A stretch of DNA of 64,000 nucleotides from the NCBI GenBank assembly GCA_903893945.1, contig CAITOF010000042.1:16425-80424 (forward strand). Direction: 5' to 3'. The position numbers and the translations under genes were made by a program. The notes beneath the pieces are model-generated. The model saw nothing but the letters and a program-made list of their open reading frames with translations. It did no database searches and was not told the origin of the DNA. Source of the stretch: an uncultured Oxalobacteraceae bacterium. GTDB lineage: Bacteria > Pseudomonadota > Gammaproteobacteria > Burkholderiales > Burkholderiaceae_D. This document shows, one piece after another, positions 18,209-30,642 of the stretch; position 1 is the first letter of the stretch; each line of letters opens with the position of its first letter.

Positions 18209-20986
18209 CTAACCCGTGTTACGCAAACCTGCGGCAACACCGTTTATGGTCAGGTGAATTCCGCGCCGAACCCGTTCGTCATGGTCACCATCGCGGAACC
18301 GCCTCAACAGCTCGACCTGGACGTGATTCAGTGGTGCAATGTAGGGGAATCGATTGCGTATCGAGCGTTGCAGTGCAGGATTGGTGGCCAGTAATTCATT
18401 CTGCCCCGAGATGCGTTTAAGTGCGGCAAGTGTGGTAGCGTGTCCCTCACAGATGCGTGCGAAAATGGTATCCCGCAGCGCCACGTCCTTGACCAGCGCG
18501 GCATAGCGGCCGGCAATTTTCAGATCGCTCTTGGCCAGCACCATTTCCATATTGGACAGCAAGGTGCCAAAGAACGGCCAGTCGCGGTACATTTCCCGCA
18601 GCAACGGCAACCCGGTATCAGGCCATTCAGCCAGATAGGTTTCGACTGCCAGACCAAAGCCGTACCAGCCCGGCAGCATTAACCGGCATTGCGACCAGCT
18701 GAAGACCCAGGGGATCGCGCGCAAATCTTCTATCGCGGTGGTTTTCTTGCGCGACGCCGGGCGGCTGCCAATGTTGAGTCCGGCAATTTCCGAGATCACC
18801 GTCGATTCCCAGAAATATTGTTCGAACCCTTCTGTTTCATACACCAGATTCCGGTAGCCTTTGAACGCATAGTCGGACAGGAGGTCCATGCATGCCAGAT
18901 AGGCCGGTTTCGGCGGCGCTTCCATCCGGGACAGCAGGCTCGCTTCTATCGTGGCGGCGGCCAGTACTTCCAGATTACTGCGGCCCACTTCAGGGTTGGC
19001 ATATTTGGTGGTGATGACCTCACCCTGTTCCGTCAGGCGTATCTGTCCCTGCACGGCACCGGCAGGTTGCGCCAGTATCGCCTGATAGCTCGGGCCGCCG
19101 CCACGTCCCACCGAGCCGCCACGACCATGGAACAGGCGCAGGCGCAATTTTTTTTCTGCAAACACGTCGACCAGTGCCAGCTCGGCTTTATACAATTCCC
19201 AGCCCGAGGTTAAAAATCCGCCGTCCTTGTTACTGTCGGAATAACCCAGCATGACTTCCTGCGCGTGATCGCGGCTGGCCAACAAGCGGACATAGGCGGG
19301 CAGATCGAGTATGTTTTTCATGATCACTGCACTGTTTCTCAGATCGGCAATCGTCTCAAACAGGGGAATGATGTTGACATCGAGGCGCGCCTCATTCGGG
19401 TGCAGCAGGCCGGCCTCCTTCAGTATCACAGCCAGTTCCAGCAGATCGGAGACGCTGTCCGTTTTTGAAATGATGCAGTTCGGTACAGCGGCTTTGCCAT
19501 AACGTTCGTGCGCCACGCGTGCGGCACGGTAAATCGCCAGCTCGGATTGGGTTTCGTCCGAATAGGTCAGATAGGGCGACGCCAGCGGTCTTGATGTCGC
19601 TATTTCCGCAAGCAGCAGGGCGATCCGCCCTTCTTCATCCTGGTCCAGGTAGCGGCAGGCAGGATTCGCGGCACCGAGTAACTCAGCGACCACGCGTTCG
19701 TGCACATCGGAGTTCTGGCGCAAATCGATCGGCGCCAGTGAGAAACCGAAGACGCTGACAGCGCGTCGCAATCGTCGCAGCCGGCCGCGCGCCAGCGCTT
19801 CGGAACCGTTCGACATCAGCGAGCGGTGCACCACATCCAGATCCGCGGACAACTGTTCTGCGGTCTGGTAGGCGGTTGCCGGTCCGGTGGGATGGATCAG
19901 GGGCTCATCGCCCAGCAGTTCGTGAAAGGTCGCGGCCAGTCGCGCATACATGCCGGATATGGCGCGGCGATAGGGCTCGTCGGACCGGTGTATGGAATGA
20001 TCCGGAGAAATGTCGACCAGCGCCGTTAATTCAGCGGAGACACCGACCAGCAACCGGGCCAGCGATAACTGGGCGCCGAGCGCGTGCAGTTCATCGAGGT
20101 AAAACCGCAACACACGCGTGCATTGCATGCGCAGCGTTTTTTCCAGCACGGCAGCAGTCACAAACGGATTTCCATCCCGGTCGCCGCCTATCCAGCTTCC
20201 CATTCTGAAAAAACTGGGTAACTCGACCGCCTGCTGATCAACCGAGTGCTGGCCCAGCAGATCTTCAAGTCCGGCATACAGATTGGGCAGCTCGTTCAAA
20301 AAAGTGGTGTCATAGAACGTCAGGCCGTTTTCAACTTCGTCCAGCACCGATAATTTGGAACTGCGTATCATGCGCGTCTGCCAGAGGGTGAGTATTTCCC
20401 TGTACAGCCCATCTTCATTTGCTTTCAATTCGAGCGGCGTCAACTGGATGCGGTCACGCTCATTCAGCAGGTGGCCTATCGTCATCTGGCAATTCAGGAT
20501 ACTTTTGCGCTGCACTTCGGTCGGGTGCGCGGTCAGTACCGGACTCACCAGTGCCGTGCTGAAAAAATCGACAAGCTGCTGCGTACTGAAGCCGCGTTTG
20601 ATCAGCGTCCTGACCGTGTAAGTCAGGCTGCCCTCAATCGGATCATCACAGGCGATCAGGTGCGACCGTTTGCGTCGTATCTGATGCTGGTCTTCCGCAA
20701 TATTGGTCAGGTGGGAAAAATAACTGAATGCCCGAACCAGCTTGACCATCTCGTCATTGCTCAGGCTGTTCAGCATTGCCTCGAATTCCAGCTTGCCCTG
20801 CACGTCCTGATCACGGCTGAAGCGCACCGAATTCTGCCGGACCAGTTCAATCAGGTTATAAATCGCATCGCCATGCTGCGAACGCAATGTGTCGCCCAGT
20901 ATCCGCCCGAGGCGACGAATATCTTCGCGCAATTGCTGATCTTTATCGTCGACGTTGAGTGGTGCGGAATTCAGTGTATCGTTCAT
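18209..20986 (-). CDS. ppc: Phosphoenolpyruvate carboxylase
   Basis: Anaplerotic enzyme of 925 residues that carboxylates PEP with bicarbonate to oxaloacetate. Catalytic motifs are present: [13 protein letters not shown] (His near residue 150), [16 protein letters not shown], the Gly-rich loop [15 protein letters not shown], and the C-terminal [12 protein letters not shown] with the conserved final Asn-Thr-Gly. Length is normal for the proteobacterial type. It heads a minus-strand group with GNAT, VOC and HAD genes. Confidence 0.97.
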   Translation of the reverse strand: MNDTLNSAPLNVDDKDQQLREDIRRLGRILGDTLRSQHGDAIYNLIELVRQNSVRFSRDQDVQGKLEFEAMLNSLSNDEMVKLVRAFSYFSHLTNIAEDQHQIRRKRSHLIACDDPIEGSLTYTVRTLIKRGFSTQQLVDFFSTALVSPVLTAHPTEVQRKSILNCQMTIGHLLNERDRIQLTPLELKANEDGLYREILTLWQTRMIRSSKLSVLDEVENGLTFYDTTFLNELPNLYAGLEDLLGQHSVDQQAVELPSFFRMGSWIGGDRDGNPFVTAAVLEKTLRMQCTRVLRFYLDELHALGAQLSLARLLVGVSAELTALVDISPDHSIHRSDEPYRRAISGMYARLAATFHELLGDEPLIHPTGPATAYQTAEQLSADLDVVHRSLMSNGSEALARGRLRRLRRAVSVFGFSLAPIDLRQNSDVHERVVAELLGAANPACRYLDQDEEGRIALLLAEIATSRPLASPYLTYSDETQSELAIYRAARVAHERYGKAAVPNCIISKTDSVSDLLELAVILKEAGLLHPNEARLDVNIIPLFETIADLRNSAVIMKNILDLPAYVRLLASRDHAQEVMLGYSDSNKDGGFLTSGWELYKAELALVDVFAEKKLRLRLFHGRGGSVGRGGGPSYQAILAQPAGAVQGQIRLTEQGEVITTKYANPEVGRSNLEVLAAATIEASLLSRMEAPPKPAYLACMDLLSDYAFKGYRNLVYETEGFEQYFWESTVISEIAGLNIGSRPASRKKTTAIEDLRAIPWVFSWSQCRLMLPGWYGFGLAVETYLAEWPDTGLPLLREMYRDWPFFGTLLSNMEMVLAKSDLKIAGRYAALVKDVALRDTIFARICEGHATTLAALKRISGQNELLATNPALQRSIRNRFPYIAPLNHVQVELLRRFRDGDHDERVRRGIHLTINGVAAGLRNTG

Positions 20987-21126
20987 AATGGAATGAAAAG
21001 GTTAATCCCTGCACGAGCAATTCAGAATATTCAGGACAAGCTGTGTTAAGGCACGACATAAAATACGCTATCTGCACCCCATATGCACCTGGTAAATCTA
21101 CCAATGAAGCCAAACCGGGCAGGCGC

Positions 21127-22680
21127 TTAATTCACAATTACCGCCCACACCTGCATCAACACCACGCCGCCCAGAAATCCACCCATAAACCACATAATAA
21201 TCTGCAACAGCATATTGGTCCTGCGCTGCTCTTCCAGTAGTTGCGCCATCAGTGCCGGTTCATCCGGCGTCGCGGCCCTGGTCAGCGCCTGATGCACCAG
21301 ACGGGGCAATTGCGGCAGCATATGCGCATAGCGTGGCGCCTCATTTCTGATGTTTTGCAGCAGACCCTGCCAGCCAACCTGCTCCGACATCCAGTTTTCC
21401 AGATACGGTTTCGCGGTTTTCCACAGGTCCAGATCCGGATCAAGCTGTCTTCCCAGCCCCTCAATATTCAGCAGGGTTTTCTGCAACAGCACCAGTTGCG
21501 GCTGAACCTCGACGTTAAATCGCCTGGACGTCTGAAACAGCCTCAACAGCACATAGCCAAACGAAATATCTTTCAGTGGACGGTCAAAAATCGGTTCGCA
21601 GCAGGCACGGACGGCCGATTCCAGTTCATCGACGCGCGTGTCCTTGGGAGCCCATCCCGATTCAATATGCGCCTGGGCGACCCGTTTATAGTCACGCCGG
21701 AAAAACGCCAGAAAATTCTGGGATAAATAATCCTTGTCATAATCATTCAACGTGCCGACGATGCCAAAATCAAGCGCGATGTAACGTCCAAACGTGGCCG
21801 GTTCAGTGGACACCATGATATTGCCGGGATGCATATCCGCATGAAAAAATCCGTCCCGAAATATCTGGGTAAAAAAGATTTCCACACCATCGCGTGACAG
21901 CTTGCCCAGATCAACGCCGGCCGCACGCAGCTGATCGGTCTGCGAAACCGGAATGCCCTTCATCCGCTCCATGACAATAACCGAGTTGGTGCAATAATCC
22001 CATAACATTTCCGGGACCAGCAATAAATCAGAATCGATGAAATTGCGCCGCAACTGGCTGCCATTGGCGGCTTCGCGCAACAGATCCAGTTCGTCATGCA
22101 GATATTTGTCGAATTCAGCCACCACTTCTTTCGGCTTGAGGCGCTTGCCGTCCGACCAGACAGCTTCGAGAATGCCGGCAGCCACGTGCATCAACGCCAC
22201 GTCTTTGTCGATACTTTTTTTCATCCCGGGCCGCAACACCTTTACGGCCACTTCGCGCCCGTTCCTGAGCGTCGCAAAATGTACCTGGGCGATCGATGCC
22301 GATGCCACAGGAACCCGGTCAAAGCTGGCAAAGAGCTGATCCGGATGGGAGCCCAGCGCCCGGGTGATTTGCAGAACAGCCAGATCGCTGTCAAACGGCG
22401 GCACACGATCCTGGAGCTTGGCCAGCTCATCAGCGATATCCATGGGTAGCAGATCACGTCGCGTGGACAGCACCTGACCAAACTTGACAAATATCGGGCC
22501 CAGTTCTTCCAGTGCGCATCGCAGACGCTGGCCGCGCGGCGCACTTAAATCACGCCAGAACAGCAGTAACTCGAGCGCCCGAACCACACCGGGCACGCCC
22601 AGGCTGGAAAAGGCAATTTCATCCAGACCGTAACGTCCTGTTACTGATATTATTTTAAACAATCTGACTATTTTAAACAT
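21127..22680 (-). CDS. ubiB: Ubiquinone biosynthesis kinase-like protein UbiB
   Basis: Protein of 517 residues, ABC1/ADCK/UbiB atypical kinase family, needed for ubiquinone synthesis at the inner membrane. The KxGQ motif appears as [20 protein letters not shown] near residue 70. Kinase-like motifs [12 protein letters not shown] and ALDFGIVG follow. The C-terminus has a membrane segment ([21 protein letters not shown]). ATG 22680 overlaps the ubiJ stop by 8 bp, supporting it over an in-frame codon 30 bp upstream. It is the last gene of the DUF971-ubiE-ubiJ-ubiB group. Confidence 0.95.
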   Translation of the reverse strand: MFKIVRLFKIISVTGRYGLDEIAFSSLGVPGVVRALELLLFWRDLSAPRGQRLRCALEELGPIFVKFGQVLSTRRDLLPMDIADELAKLQDRVPPFDSDLAVLQITRALGSHPDQLFASFDRVPVASASIAQVHFATLRNGREVAVKVLRPGMKKSIDKDVALMHVAAGILEAVWSDGKRLKPKEVVAEFDKYLHDELDLLREAANGSQLRRNFIDSDLLLVPEMLWDYCTNSVIVMERMKGIPVSQTDQLRAAGVDLGKLSRDGVEIFFTQIFRDGFFHADMHPGNIMVSTEPATFGRYIALDFGIVGTLNDYDKDYLSQNFLAFFRRDYKRVAQAHIESGWAPKDTRVDELESAVRACCEPIFDRPLKDISFGYVLLRLFQTSRRFNVEVQPQLVLLQKTLLNIEGLGRQLDPDLDLWKTAKPYLENWMSEQVGWQGLLQNIRNEAPRYAHMLPQLPRLVHQALTRAATPDEPALMAQLLEEQRRTNMLLQIIMWFMGGFLGGVVLMQVWAVIVN

Positions 22681-23269
22681 CGTCGTCAAGCGCCTTTTCC
22701 AATTTTTCAATGCGCTTTAATAAGCGTTCCGCATCATCACGGGTGCGAGACACGTCCTGGCCGAATTCACTGACCCGCGCCGGGCGTACCAGCAGCGGAT
22801 TCTCTTCCAGAAAATAGTCGGCCAGATTTTCCTGCAGCGCCCGGGCATTGCGCTGCAAATGCTGGAGGACGGCCTGACCGGAATCGGCTATCCGTTTGCC
22901 CGCGATATCACCAAACAGACGACTCAGTTGCTGCTCGGAATCCCAGCGCAACTGCCGGCTCAGGTCAGAAATGGTCTGCGCAAACTCGGCATCGCCTTCC
23001 AGCGTCACATACGACATGGCACGTTCCCTGTCCTGCAACAGCAGGGGCAGGTCCGCCGCATCAACCCGGATCGTCACATTGACCTGGGCACCGTCCGGTG
23101 CATGCGCCAGCAATCCGGTTTCCGTCACTTTCAGGCGCAATGCCAGCAGCGACAGGTCGATGCAGGCGATTTTTCCGGCATGAGTCTGCAATTGCGTACA
23201 GGCCCACGGTTCCTGGGACAGCAGATGATTCAATGCCGGCAGCAGCAAGGATGACAATTCAATGGTCAT
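22673..23269 (-). CDS. ubiJ: Ubiquinone biosynthesis accessory factor UbiJ (SCP2 domain)
   Basis: Protein of 198 residues. An N-terminal SCP2 sterol-carrier-like lipid-binding domain (about residues 5-120) is followed by a charged, coiled-coil C-terminus ([20 protein letters not shown]). UbiJ binds ubiquinone intermediates in the Ubi metabolon and normally sits between ubiE and ubiB, as here. It starts 3 bp after the ubiE stop and overlaps ubiB by 8 bp. Confidence 0.9.
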   Translation of the reverse strand: MTIELSSLLLPALNHLLSQEPWACTQLQTHAGKIACIDLSLLALRLKVTETGLLAHAPDGAQVNVTIRVDAADLPLLLQDRERAMSYVTLEGDAEFAQTISDLSRQLRWDSEQQLSRLFGDIAGKRIADSGQAVLQHLQRNARALQENLADYFLEENPLLVRPARVSEFGQDVSRTRDDAERLLKRIEKLEKALDDDV

Positions 23270-23272
23270 GCT

Positions 23273-24007
23273 TCAGATCTTCACGCCGGTATGCAGGGCG
23301 GCAACACCCGCCGTCAGGTTAAAGTAATCCACGCCTTCAAGTCCGGCATCCTGCATCATTTTTTTCAGGGTTTCCTGGTCAGGATGCATGCGTATCGATT
23401 CAGCCAGGTAACGATAGCTTTCGGAATCGCCGGCAATCATCTTGCCCAGCCAGGGCAGCACGGAAAACGAATACAGGTCGTACGGCTTTTTCAGGATGTC
23501 CGCCACTGTCGAGAACTCCAGAACCAGCAATTTCCCGCCCGGCTTGAGCACGCGGCGCATTTCGGCCAGCGCCACGTCCTTGTGTGTCATGTTGCGCAAT
23601 CCGAACGCAACACTGACGCGGTCAAAATAATTATCCGGAAAAGGAATGTGTTCGGCATCACACAGCAATGACGGCGTGATGATGCCCTGATCCAGCAACC
23701 GGTCGCGCCCCACGCGCAACATGGATTCATTGATATCGGTCAGCCAGACTTCGCCGGTCTTACCCGCCTGCCGGGCAAATTCCCGGGACAGATCGCCGGT
23801 ACCGCCTGCAATATCCAACACTTTAAATCCGGGGCGCACGCCCGCCTGGGCAATCGTGAACATTTTCCAGACACGATGCAGTCCGGCCGACATCAGGTCA
23901 TTCATGACGTCGTACCTGGACGCGACCGAATGAAACACCTCCGCCACTTTGTGGACTTTTTCGTTTTCCTGGACGGTACTGTAACCAAAATGGGTTGATT
24001 TTGTCAT
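23273..24007 (-). CDS. ubiE: Ubiquinone/menaquinone biosynthesis C-methyltransferase UbiE
   Basis: SAM-dependent methyltransferase of 244 residues that methylates the ring carbon of the quinone intermediate. The start [11 protein letters not shown] and the motif [21 protein letters not shown] are the UbiE signature. The SAM loop [16 protein letters not shown] is near residue 67 and [23 protein letters not shown] follows. ATG 24007 gives the normal family N-terminus; an upstream in-frame codon adds only seven residues and would overlap the DUF971 gene. Confidence 0.96.
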   Translation of the reverse strand: MTKSTHFGYSTVQENEKVHKVAEVFHSVASRYDVMNDLMSAGLHRVWKMFTIAQAGVRPGFKVLDIAGGTGDLSREFARQAGKTGEVWLTDINESMLRVGRDRLLDQGIITPSLLCDAEHIPFPDNYFDRVSVAFGLRNMTHKDVALAEMRRVLKPGGKLLVLEFSTVADILKKPYDLYSFSVLPWLGKMIAGDSESYRYLAESIRMHPDQETLKKMMQDAGLEGVDYFNLTAGVAALHTGVKI

Positions 24008-24015
24008 GATTTTCC

Positions 24016-24420
24016 TTACGAGCCGCAATTTTTCTGTTCTGCAACCATCTCCACATCCCTGCCGGTATCATCGGGATAGCCGGCCTTGTGCAGTTTTTCC
24101 AGGTAGGCCTGCCACAACGCGGTCTGCTGTTCACCCAGCGAATGCAGATAGTCCCAGCTGAAAATGCCGGTATTGTGGCCGTCACTGAAATGCGGCTGAA
24201 TGGCATAATTCCCGACCGGTTGCACGCCAAGCAGGGAAACGGCACGTTTGCCGGTCTGCAGCACTTCCTGCCCGGGTCCGTGACCCCGTACTTCAGCAGA
24301 AGGCGAGTGGACCCGCAAAAACTCGAAGGAGAATGAATAACGGGCGTCACCAAACTCCACCTCAATCACCCGGGACTGCATTCTGACATTGATGCTGGTT
24401 GGAGTCATAGGTCGCTTCAC
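24016..24420 (-). CDS. DUF971 domain protein
   Basis: Protein of 134 residues. The single DUF971 domain (about residues 18-110) has the typical [20 protein letters not shown] and [20 protein letters not shown]. The same domain forms the N-terminus of gamma-butyrobetaine hydroxylase and occurs in Fe-S related proteins, but the stand-alone role is unknown. Start is either GTG 24420 (AAGG nearby) or ATG 24408. It lies 8 bp before ubiE, an arrangement often seen in Burkholderiales. Confidence 0.85.
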   Translation of the reverse strand: MKRPMTPTSINVRMQSRVIEVEFGDARYSFSFEFLRVHSPSAEVRGHGPGQEVLQTGKRAVSLLGVQPVGNYAIQPHFSDGHNTGIFSWDYLHSLGEQQTALWQAYLEKLHKAGYPDDTGRDVEMVAEQKNCGS

Positions 24421-24463
24421 TTTACCTTAATTTATGGTCATCTCACAAGTGCCCGGATACGTA

Positions 24464-24886
24464 TCAACCGGTCTTGAGCCGGGTCTGAATGGCCGACTTC
24501 AGTTGCAACGCCAGCGCCTGGCGTTCCTGCAGGCCCGCTGGCACACTTCGCTCAATTCTGCCCCAGATCGGATTGGGAAAGTGCATGTCATCGCGATAGC
24601 GCGGTATAACGTGCCAGTGCAGATGCGGCACCACATTCCCCAGGCTGGCCACATTGATTTTATCCGGCTGCATGACGTCCCGGACCAGCGCCTCGACCTG
24701 CCAGACCGCGTCCATGAAAACCTGCCGTTCAGCAGGGGTCAAATCGGTCATTTCCCTGACATGGCGGTTCCAGATCACGCGACAGAAACCCGGGTAATGG
24801 GCGTCGCTGACCAGCACGACGCGCCAGTCTGTCGTGTGGACGATTACGTCGCCCTGCTGCTGGCACAATTCGCAGTCAGTCATCAC
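24464..24886 (-). CDS. HIT family hydrolase
   Basis: Protein of 140 residues. The histidine triad is [12 protein letters not shown] near residue 98, preceded by [10 protein letters not shown]. Two Cys near the N-terminus (CELCQQ) may bind zinc, as in related HIT proteins. Members hydrolyse nucleotide phosphoramidates or dinucleotides; substrate unknown. Its start overlaps the stop of the upstream FAD/Fe-S oxidoreductase by 4 bp. Confidence 0.9.
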   Translation of the reverse strand: MMTDCELCQQQGDVIVHTTDWRVVLVSDAHYPGFCRVIWNRHVREMTDLTPAERQVFMDAVWQVEALVRDVMQPDKINVASLGNVVPHLHWHVIPRYRDDMHFPNPIWGRIERSVPAGLQERQALALQLKSAIQTRLKTG

Positions 24887-27800
24887 ACCAGCACTCTTTC
24901 TATGCCACCGTTATTGGCATTGGCGACATAATCCTGCAACCAGTTTTCACCCAGCACGTGCCGGGCCATCTCCACCACAATATAGTCCGCGCTACTCTTG
25001 CTGTCGTCATTAAACCGCGACAATCCCTGCAGACAGGCCGGACAGGAGGTCAGGATTTTAACCTCGCCGTCGAACCCGTCTGAACGAAGCCGGCTGGCGC
25101 CTTTCACCATTTCTTCTTCCTTGCGGAAACGCACCTGGGTTGAAATGTCCGGGCGTGAGACCGCGAGCGTCCCCGCTTCGCCGCAGCAGCGGTCATTTTT
25201 TTCGATTTTCTGGTCTGGGATCAGTGCGTTCACCGTTTTCAGCGGATCCTGCAATTTCATCGGTGAATGACAGGGGTCATGATACATATACCGTGTCCCG
25301 GTAATACCTTCCAGCCGGATATTCTTCTCCAGCAGGTATTCGTGAATGTCGAGCATGCGGCAACCCGGAAATATGGTGTCAAACTGGTAGCCGGCCAACT
25401 GGTCGTAACAGGTGCCGCACGAGACCACCACGGTTTTTATGTCAAGATAATTCAGGGTGTTGGCGACGCGGTGAAACAGCACACGGTTGTCGGTAATGAT
25501 CTTTTCGCCCTTGTCAAAATCACCGGCGCTGCGTTGCGGGTAACCACAGCACAGGTATCCCGGTGGCAGCACGGTTTGTACACCCGCATGCCAGAGCATG
25601 GCCTGTGTGGCGAGGCCGACCTGCGAAAACAGCCGCTCGGAACCACAGCCCGGGAAGTAAAACACGGCTTCACTGTCGGCACTGGTTTTTTGCGGGTGGC
25701 GAATTATCGGAACAAAGTTGTTGTCTTCAATATCCAGTAACGCACGTGCGGTTTTCTTGGGCAGATTGCCCGGCATTTTCTTGTTGATAAAATGGATTAC
25801 CTGTTCCTTCACCGGCGCCTTGCCCACACTGGACCTGGGTGCCTCGGTCTGGCGCCGAGCCATGCCTTTCAACAACGTGTTGCCCCAGCGCTGCAAGGTC
25901 ACACCCCATCCAAAAATCAGGTGACGCGCCGCTTTAATGGTGGCCGGATCTTTTGCGTTCAGAAAGAACATGGATGCAGCCGTACCCGGGTTAAATGACT
26001 TCTTGTCCATTTTGCGCAACAGGTTACGCATGTTCATCGATACATCGCCAAAATCGATATCGACCGGACAGGGTGTCAGACACTTGTGGCATACGGTGCA
26101 GTGATCGGCCACATCTTCAAACTCTTCCCAATGCCTGATCGAAATGCCGCGACGCGTCTGTTCTTCGTACAGGAATGCTTCAACCAGCAGTGATGTGGCC
26201 AGTATCTTGTTGCGCGGCGAATACAGGAGATTGGCGCGTGGTATGTGGGTTGCGCAGACCGGTTTGCATTTTCCGCAGCGCAGGCAGTCTTTCATGCTGT
26301 TGGAGATTGCGCCAATATCACTCTGCTGCATGATCAGCGATTCATGCCCCATCAGACCGAATGAAGGGGTATAGGCGTTGCGCAGAGTCGCATCACAATC
26401 CGGCAGATTCTGCAGTTTGCCTTTATTGAAATGACCGTTTGGATCGATACGCAGCTTGTACTCGCGAAACGGTCTGATTTCGTCGTCGCTCAGATAATCC
26501 AGCTTGGTAATGCCGATGCCGTGTTCGCCGGATATGACGCCATTCAGGCGGCGCGCCAGCACCATGATGCGGTCGACGGCATTGTGCGCGACTTTCAGCA
26601 TGTCGTAGTCATCGGAATTGACCGGGATATTGGTATGCACATTGCCGTCACCGGCGTGCATGTGCAGCGCCACAAATACCCGGCTGCGCAGCACTTTTTT
26701 CTGGGTGGCCAGGCAGTCGTCGAGGATCAGTCTGAAGGCCGATCCGCTGAAAATCTGGCGTAACTGCTCGCGCAGTTCGAGCTTCCATGAAATCCGCAGG
26801 GTGCGATCCTGGACCAGGTCGAACAGCGTCGCGTCGGGGTGCGACTCAATCCGGGACTGAAGCACCGGAACCAGTTTTTCGTACCCGAGTGCGGCCAGCT
26901 GGGTCAGTTCCGTTTTCAGCGGTCGGTCGAGTCGCGACAGGACGAAATGCCAGCGCACATGCACGCTGTCCAGCAGTGCCTGCGCCTGGGCCACGCGATC
27001 TTCAAAAATTTCTGAGGGCGGTATGCCTTGATCTGCATCGTCGTTTTTGCCGAGCGGCAAATTACCGCTGCTGAAGTAGTGCCTCAGTGCCTCCACCAGG
27101 GCCAGCTTGTTCTGTAACGACAATTCGATATTGATATGTTCAATGCCGTCGGTATATTCACCCATGCGGTCCAGCGGGATCACCACGTCTTCATTGATTT
27201 TAAATGCGTTGGTATGCTTGGAAATGGCCGCTGTCCTGGCACGATCCAGCCAGAATTTCTTGCGGGCTTCGGGCGACACCGCAATAAACCCTTCGCCTAC
27301 ACGTGTATTGGCAATGCGGATCACTTCCGAAGCAGCCTGTGCCACCTTGTGTTCATCATCACCGACGATATCGCCGAACAGCGCCATTTTCGGCAGGGTG
27401 CCGCGTTTGGATTTGGTGGTGTAGCCGACCGCCCGCAGATAACGCTCGTCCAGATGTTCCAGGCCGGCCAGAATGGCGCCCCCCTGGCGGGTTTGCTCAT
27501 CCAGATAATCCTTGATTTCCACGATCGATGGAATGGCATCGCGTGCCTGGCCAAAAAACTCCAGACAGACGGTGCGCGCGTACTTCGGCATTCTGTGCAG
27601 TATCCAGCGTGCCGAGGTAATCAAACCGTCACAGCCTTCTTTCTGGACACCCGGCAGACCCGCCAGAAATTTGTCAGTGACGTCTTTACCCAGCCCTTTT
27701 TTGCGGAACGTACTGCCCGGAATGGCAAGCTGTTCCGTCTTAAACGGGATTTTCTGGCCGGGATGGGTCCATGCCAGCAGAAATTTGGCCACCTCCACTT

Positions 27801-28848
27801 CATGTATCTTCCCGAGATTGTGCTCCAGACGCGTCACGTCGAGCCAGTCACCGTTGGGATCCACCATGCGCCAGGAAGCCAGATTATCCAGTGCCGTACC
27901 CCAGAGCACCGCCTTTTTACCGCCCGCGTTCATCGCCACATTCCCGCCTATGCACGACGCTTCAGCCGAGGTCGGGTCCACCGCAAAAACAAACCCGGCT
28001 TTCTCTGCCGCGTCGGCGACGCGTTTTGTCACCACGCCTGCCCCGGAACTGATCGTCGCATACGGTGTTGTCAAACCCGGCAGAACCGTCATTTCGACCG
28101 CCCCGAGCGATTCGAGCTTTTCGGTATTGATGACCGCCGAGCGTGCTGTTAATGGTATGGCCCCGCCTGTATAGCCGGTTCCACCGCCACGTGGAATGAT
28201 AGTGAGTCCCAACTCAATGCAGCTCTTCACCAGACCGGCCACTTCATCTTCCGTGTCCGGGGTGAGCACGACGAAGGGATATTCGACGCGCCAGTCAGTG
28301 GCGTCGGTCACGTGCGAAACGCGCGACAGTCCGTCAAATTTGATGTTGTCCTTGGCGGTGTAGCGGGCCAGCAGGCGCAGAGTACGTTTGCGCAAATCGT
28401 AAGTGTGGCGGAATTCATCAGCGAACTGTTGCACAGCCTTGCGCGCGGACTCAAGCAGCACCGCCACGCTCAGACTGCGTTCCCTGGCGTCGGCATCGTC
28501 ATCAGGCGCGACGCCGCGCCGGCGTTCAACTTCCGACAGACGGTGGGTCAGTGCGTCTATCAGGTTCTGACGGCGCTTGGGATTGTCGAGCAGGTCGTCC
28601 TGCAGGTACGGATTGCGCTGCACGACCCAGATATCGCCCAGAACTTCATACAGCATGCGCGCCGAGCGCCCGGTCTGGCGTGCCAGCCGCAGTGTGTCGA
28701 GTCTGTCCCAGGCAGGTTCGCCCAGCAGGCGAATGACAATTTCACGATCAGAGAACGAGGTGTAGTTGTACGGAATTTCTCGCAAACGGGCCGGTGCTGC
28801 GTCAGGCGGAATCGTGTTCAGAACGTTTAGTTGAGCAGGAGCATTCAT
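24883..28848 (-). CDS. Giant FAD-linked oxidase / Fe-S (CCG-domain) oxidoreductase, D-lactate/glycolate dehydrogenase-like
   Basis: Fusion protein of 1321 residues. An N-terminal DUF3683-like region (about 1-170) precedes an FAD-binding PCMH domain ([32 protein letters not shown]) and an FAD-oxidase C-terminal region with [14 protein letters not shown] and GEHGIGITK. Two 4Fe-4S motifs follow ([11 protein letters not shown] and [11 protein letters not shown], about residues 855-925). Two CCG cysteine-rich domains end the protein ([30 protein letters not shown]). It probably oxidises a 2-hydroxyacid such as D-lactate or glycolate and passes electrons to quinone. ATG 28848 gives the start [13 protein letters not shown] 28902 is also open. 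It heads a probable operon ending with ubiB. Confidence 0.88.
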   Translation of the reverse strand: MNAPAQLNVLNTIPPDAAPARLREIPYNYTSFSDREIVIRLLGEPAWDRLDTLRLARQTGRSARMLYEVLGDIWVVQRNPYLQDDLLDNPKRRQNLIDALTHRLSEVERRRGVAPDDDADARERSLSVAVLLESARKAVQQFADEFRHTYDLRKRTLRLLARYTAKDNIKFDGLSRVSHVTDATDWRVEYPFVVLTPDTEDEVAGLVKSCIELGLTIIPRGGGTGYTGGAIPLTARSAVINTEKLESLGAVEMTVLPGLTTPYATISSGAGVVTKRVADAAEKAGFVFAVDPTSAEASCIGGNVAMNAGGKKAVLWGTALDNLASWRMVDPNGDWLDVTRLEHNLGKIHEVEVAKFLLAWTHPGQKIPFKTEQLAIPGSTFRKKGLGKDVTDKFLAGLPGVQKEGCDGLITSARWILHRMPKYARTVCLEFFGQARDAIPSIVEIKDYLDEQTRQGGAILAGLEHLDERYLRAVGYTTKSKRGTLPKMALFGDIVGDDEHKVAQAASEVIRIANTRVGEGFIAVSPEARKKFWLDRARTAAISKHTNAFKINEDVVIPLDRMGEYTDGIEHINIELSLQNKLALVEALRHYFSSGNLPLGKNDDADQGIPPSEIFEDRVAQAQALLDSVHVRWHFVLSRLDRPLKTELTQLAALGYEKLVPVLQSRIESHPDATLFDLVQDRTLRISWKLELREQLRQIFSGSAFRLILDDCLATQKKVLRSRVFVALHMHAGDGNVHTNIPVNSDDYDMLKVAHNAVDRIMVLARRLNGVISGEHGIGITKLDYLSDDEIRPFREYKLRIDPNGHFNKGKLQNLPDCDATLRNAYTPSFGLMGHESLIMQQSDIGAISNSMKDCLRCGKCKPVCATHIPRANLLYSPRNKILATSLLVEAFLYEEQTRRGISIRHWEEFEDVADHCTVCHKCLTPCPVDIDFGDVSMNMRNLLRKMDKKSFNPGTAASMFFLNAKDPATIKAARHLIFGWGVTLQRWGNTLLKGMARRQTEAPRSSVGKAPVKEQVIHFINKKMPGNLPKKTARALLDIEDNNFVPIIRHPQKTSADSEAVFYFPGCGSERLFSQVGLATQAMLWHAGVQTVLPPGYLCCGYPQRSAGDFDKGEKIITDNRVLFHRVANTLNYLDIKTVVVSCGTCYDQLAGYQFDTIFPGCRMLDIHEYLLEKNIRLEGITGTRYMYHDPCHSPMKLQDPLKTVNALIPDQKIEKNDRCCGEAGTLAVSRPDISTQVRFRKEEEMVKGASRLRSDGFDGEVKILTSCPACLQGLSRFNDDSKSSADYIVVEMARHVLGENWLQDYVANANNGGIERVLV

Positions 28849-29096
28849 CAGTGGTCGGTGAATTGCGCTCAGAAAAGCATGAGCGTGACTATAAACTGAC
28901 ATTCTATCTTATTGCGCTGGCTACTGTGACAACCAAATAACCGGTTTGATCACGCGGGGCGAATAATTTTGTTGTGATAATGACTAATCAATAATGCAAT
29001 CTCCGATTGTGAGTCTGTCCTATTTGAAGCGCATTTTCAGATTATAATGCTCGATTGTTTTGACGTTCGCTTTTGCAACCGACCTGGCTTTTCCCT

Positions 29097-30638
29097 ATGA
29101 GTACGGATTATCTGAAAAAAATACTGACATCGCGCGTCTACGATGTTGCCCACGAAACGCCACTGGAGTTATCCCCCACTCTCACGCGCCGGTATGGCAA
29201 TTCCGTTTTTTTCAAGCGCGAAGATGTACAGAACATTTTCAGTTTCAAAATTCGCGGTGCGTATAACCGCATGTCGCAACTGTCGGCAGAGCACCTCAGG
29301 AAAGGTGTGATCTGCGCCTCGGCAGGCAATCATGCCCAGGGCGTCGCCTTTTCGGCGGCCCGGCTGAATTGCCACGCCATTATCGTCATGCCGGTCTCCA
29401 CGCCGCAGGTCAAGATCGAAGCTGTCAAACATCATGGCGGAAGTCACGTTGAGGTGGTTCTGCACGGCGATTCGTATTCTGACGCCTACAGTCATGCACT
29501 GGAACTGGGGGCGAAACACCAGCTCAGCTTCATACACCCGTTTGACGACGCCGACGTGATTGCCGGTCAGGGTACGATAGGCATGGAAATACTGAGGCAG
29601 CATGCCGACCCGATACACGCCATCTTTGTACCGGTGGGCGGTGGCGGGCTGATCGCGGGGATCGCCGCCTACGTCAAGGCCGTGCGCCCCGAAATAAGGA
29701 TTATCGGTGTTGAAACGTTCGACGCCGACGCCATGGCGCAAAGTCTGGCCCGGGGAAAACGTGTCGAGCTGGCCGAAGTCGGTCTGTTTGCCGATGGCAC
29801 CGCAGTCAGACATGTGGGCGAGGAGACGTTCAGGCTGGCGAAAAAATATGTCGACGAAATCATTCTGGTCAATACAGACGCCATCTGTGCCGCGTTAAAG
29901 GACGTGTTCCAGGACACGCGCAGCATCCTGGAGCCGTCGGGCGCACTTGCGATTGCCGGAGCAAAAGCCTACCTGGAACGCGAAAAAGCGCACAAGCGTC
30001 CGCTGAAAAATCAGCATCTGGTGGCCATTGCCAGCGGTGCCAACATGAATTTTGACCGGCTGCGTTTTGTCGCCGAGCGCGCCGAAATTGGTGAGGCGCG
30101 TGAAGCGGTATTTGCCGTCACGATTCCCGAAGAACGCGGCAGTTTCCGGCGTTTCTGTGAATTGGTCGGTCCGCGCAACGTCACCGAGTTTAACTACCGG
30201 ATCAGTGACGCCCATTCCGCGCACATTTTTATCGGTGTGCAGGTACAGGGTCGCGACGAAGCGGAAAAAATCGCCAGAAATTTTATCAGGCACGGCTTTG
30301 CCACGCTGGATCTGACTGACGACGAACTGGCCAAGCTGCACATACGTCACCTGGTGGGCGGAAAAAGTGCACTGGCAGAACATGAAATCCTGTACCGTTT
30401 CGAATTCCCTGAACGCCCGGGTGCACTGATGCGATTCCTGTCCAGTATGGCACCCAACTGGAACATCAGCCTGTTTCATTACCGCAACCACGGCGCGGAC
30501 TATGGACGGATACTGGTCGGCCTGCAGGTGCCGCACAACGAAATGAACCAGTTCAAAAAATTCCTCGCCAATCTGGGTTACCGCCATTGGGATGAAAGCA
30601 GCAATCCTGTTTACCAGTTATTTTTAGCGCAGTCGTAG
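29097..30638 (+). CDS. ilvA: Threonine ammonia-lyase, biosynthetic
   Basis: PLP enzyme of 513 residues that converts threonine to 2-oxobutyrate, the first step to isoleucine. The PLP Lys is in [12 protein letters not shown] near residue 55, and the cofactor Gly loop is [16 protein letters not shown] near 187. Two ACT-like regulatory domains fill the last 170 residues ([20 protein letters not shown] and [14 protein letters not shown]), as expected for the isoleucine-inhibited type. ATG 29097 matches the family start [17 protein letters not shown] at 29043-29048 is a possible -10, but no good -35 is paired with it. Confidence 0.96.
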   Translation: MSTDYLKKILTSRVYDVAHETPLELSPTLTRRYGNSVFFKREDVQNIFSFKIRGAYNRMSQLSAEHLRKGVICASAGNHAQGVAFSAARLNCHAIIVMPVSTPQVKIEAVKHHGGSHVEVVLHGDSYSDAYSHALELGAKHQLSFIHPFDDADVIAGQGTIGMEILRQHADPIHAIFVPVGGGGLIAGIAAYVKAVRPEIRIIGVETFDADAMAQSLARGKRVELAEVGLFADGTAVRHVGEETFRLAKKYVDEIILVNTDAICAALKDVFQDTRSILEPSGALAIAGAKAYLEREKAHKRPLKNQHLVAIASGANMNFDRLRFVAERAEIGEAREAVFAVTIPEERGSFRRFCELVGPRNVTEFNYRISDAHSAHIFIGVQVQGRDEAEKIARNFIRHGFATLDLTDDELAKLHIRHLVGGKSALAEHEILYRFEFPERPGALMRFLSSMAPNWNISLFHYRNHGADYGRILVGLQVPHNEMNQFKKFLANLGYRHWDESSNPVYQLFLAQS

Positions 30639-30642
30639 ATCC

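Noticed and set aside
27136..28152. A 338-codon + strand open frame inside the FAD/Fe-S oxidoreductase
   Set aside because: Shadow of a long, GC-rich coding gene; no recognisable motif and implausible composition.
29024..29048. A sigma-70 promoter TTGAAG/TATAAT before ilvA
   Set aside because: The spacer between the two elements would be 13 nt, too short; only the -10-like sequence is mentioned.
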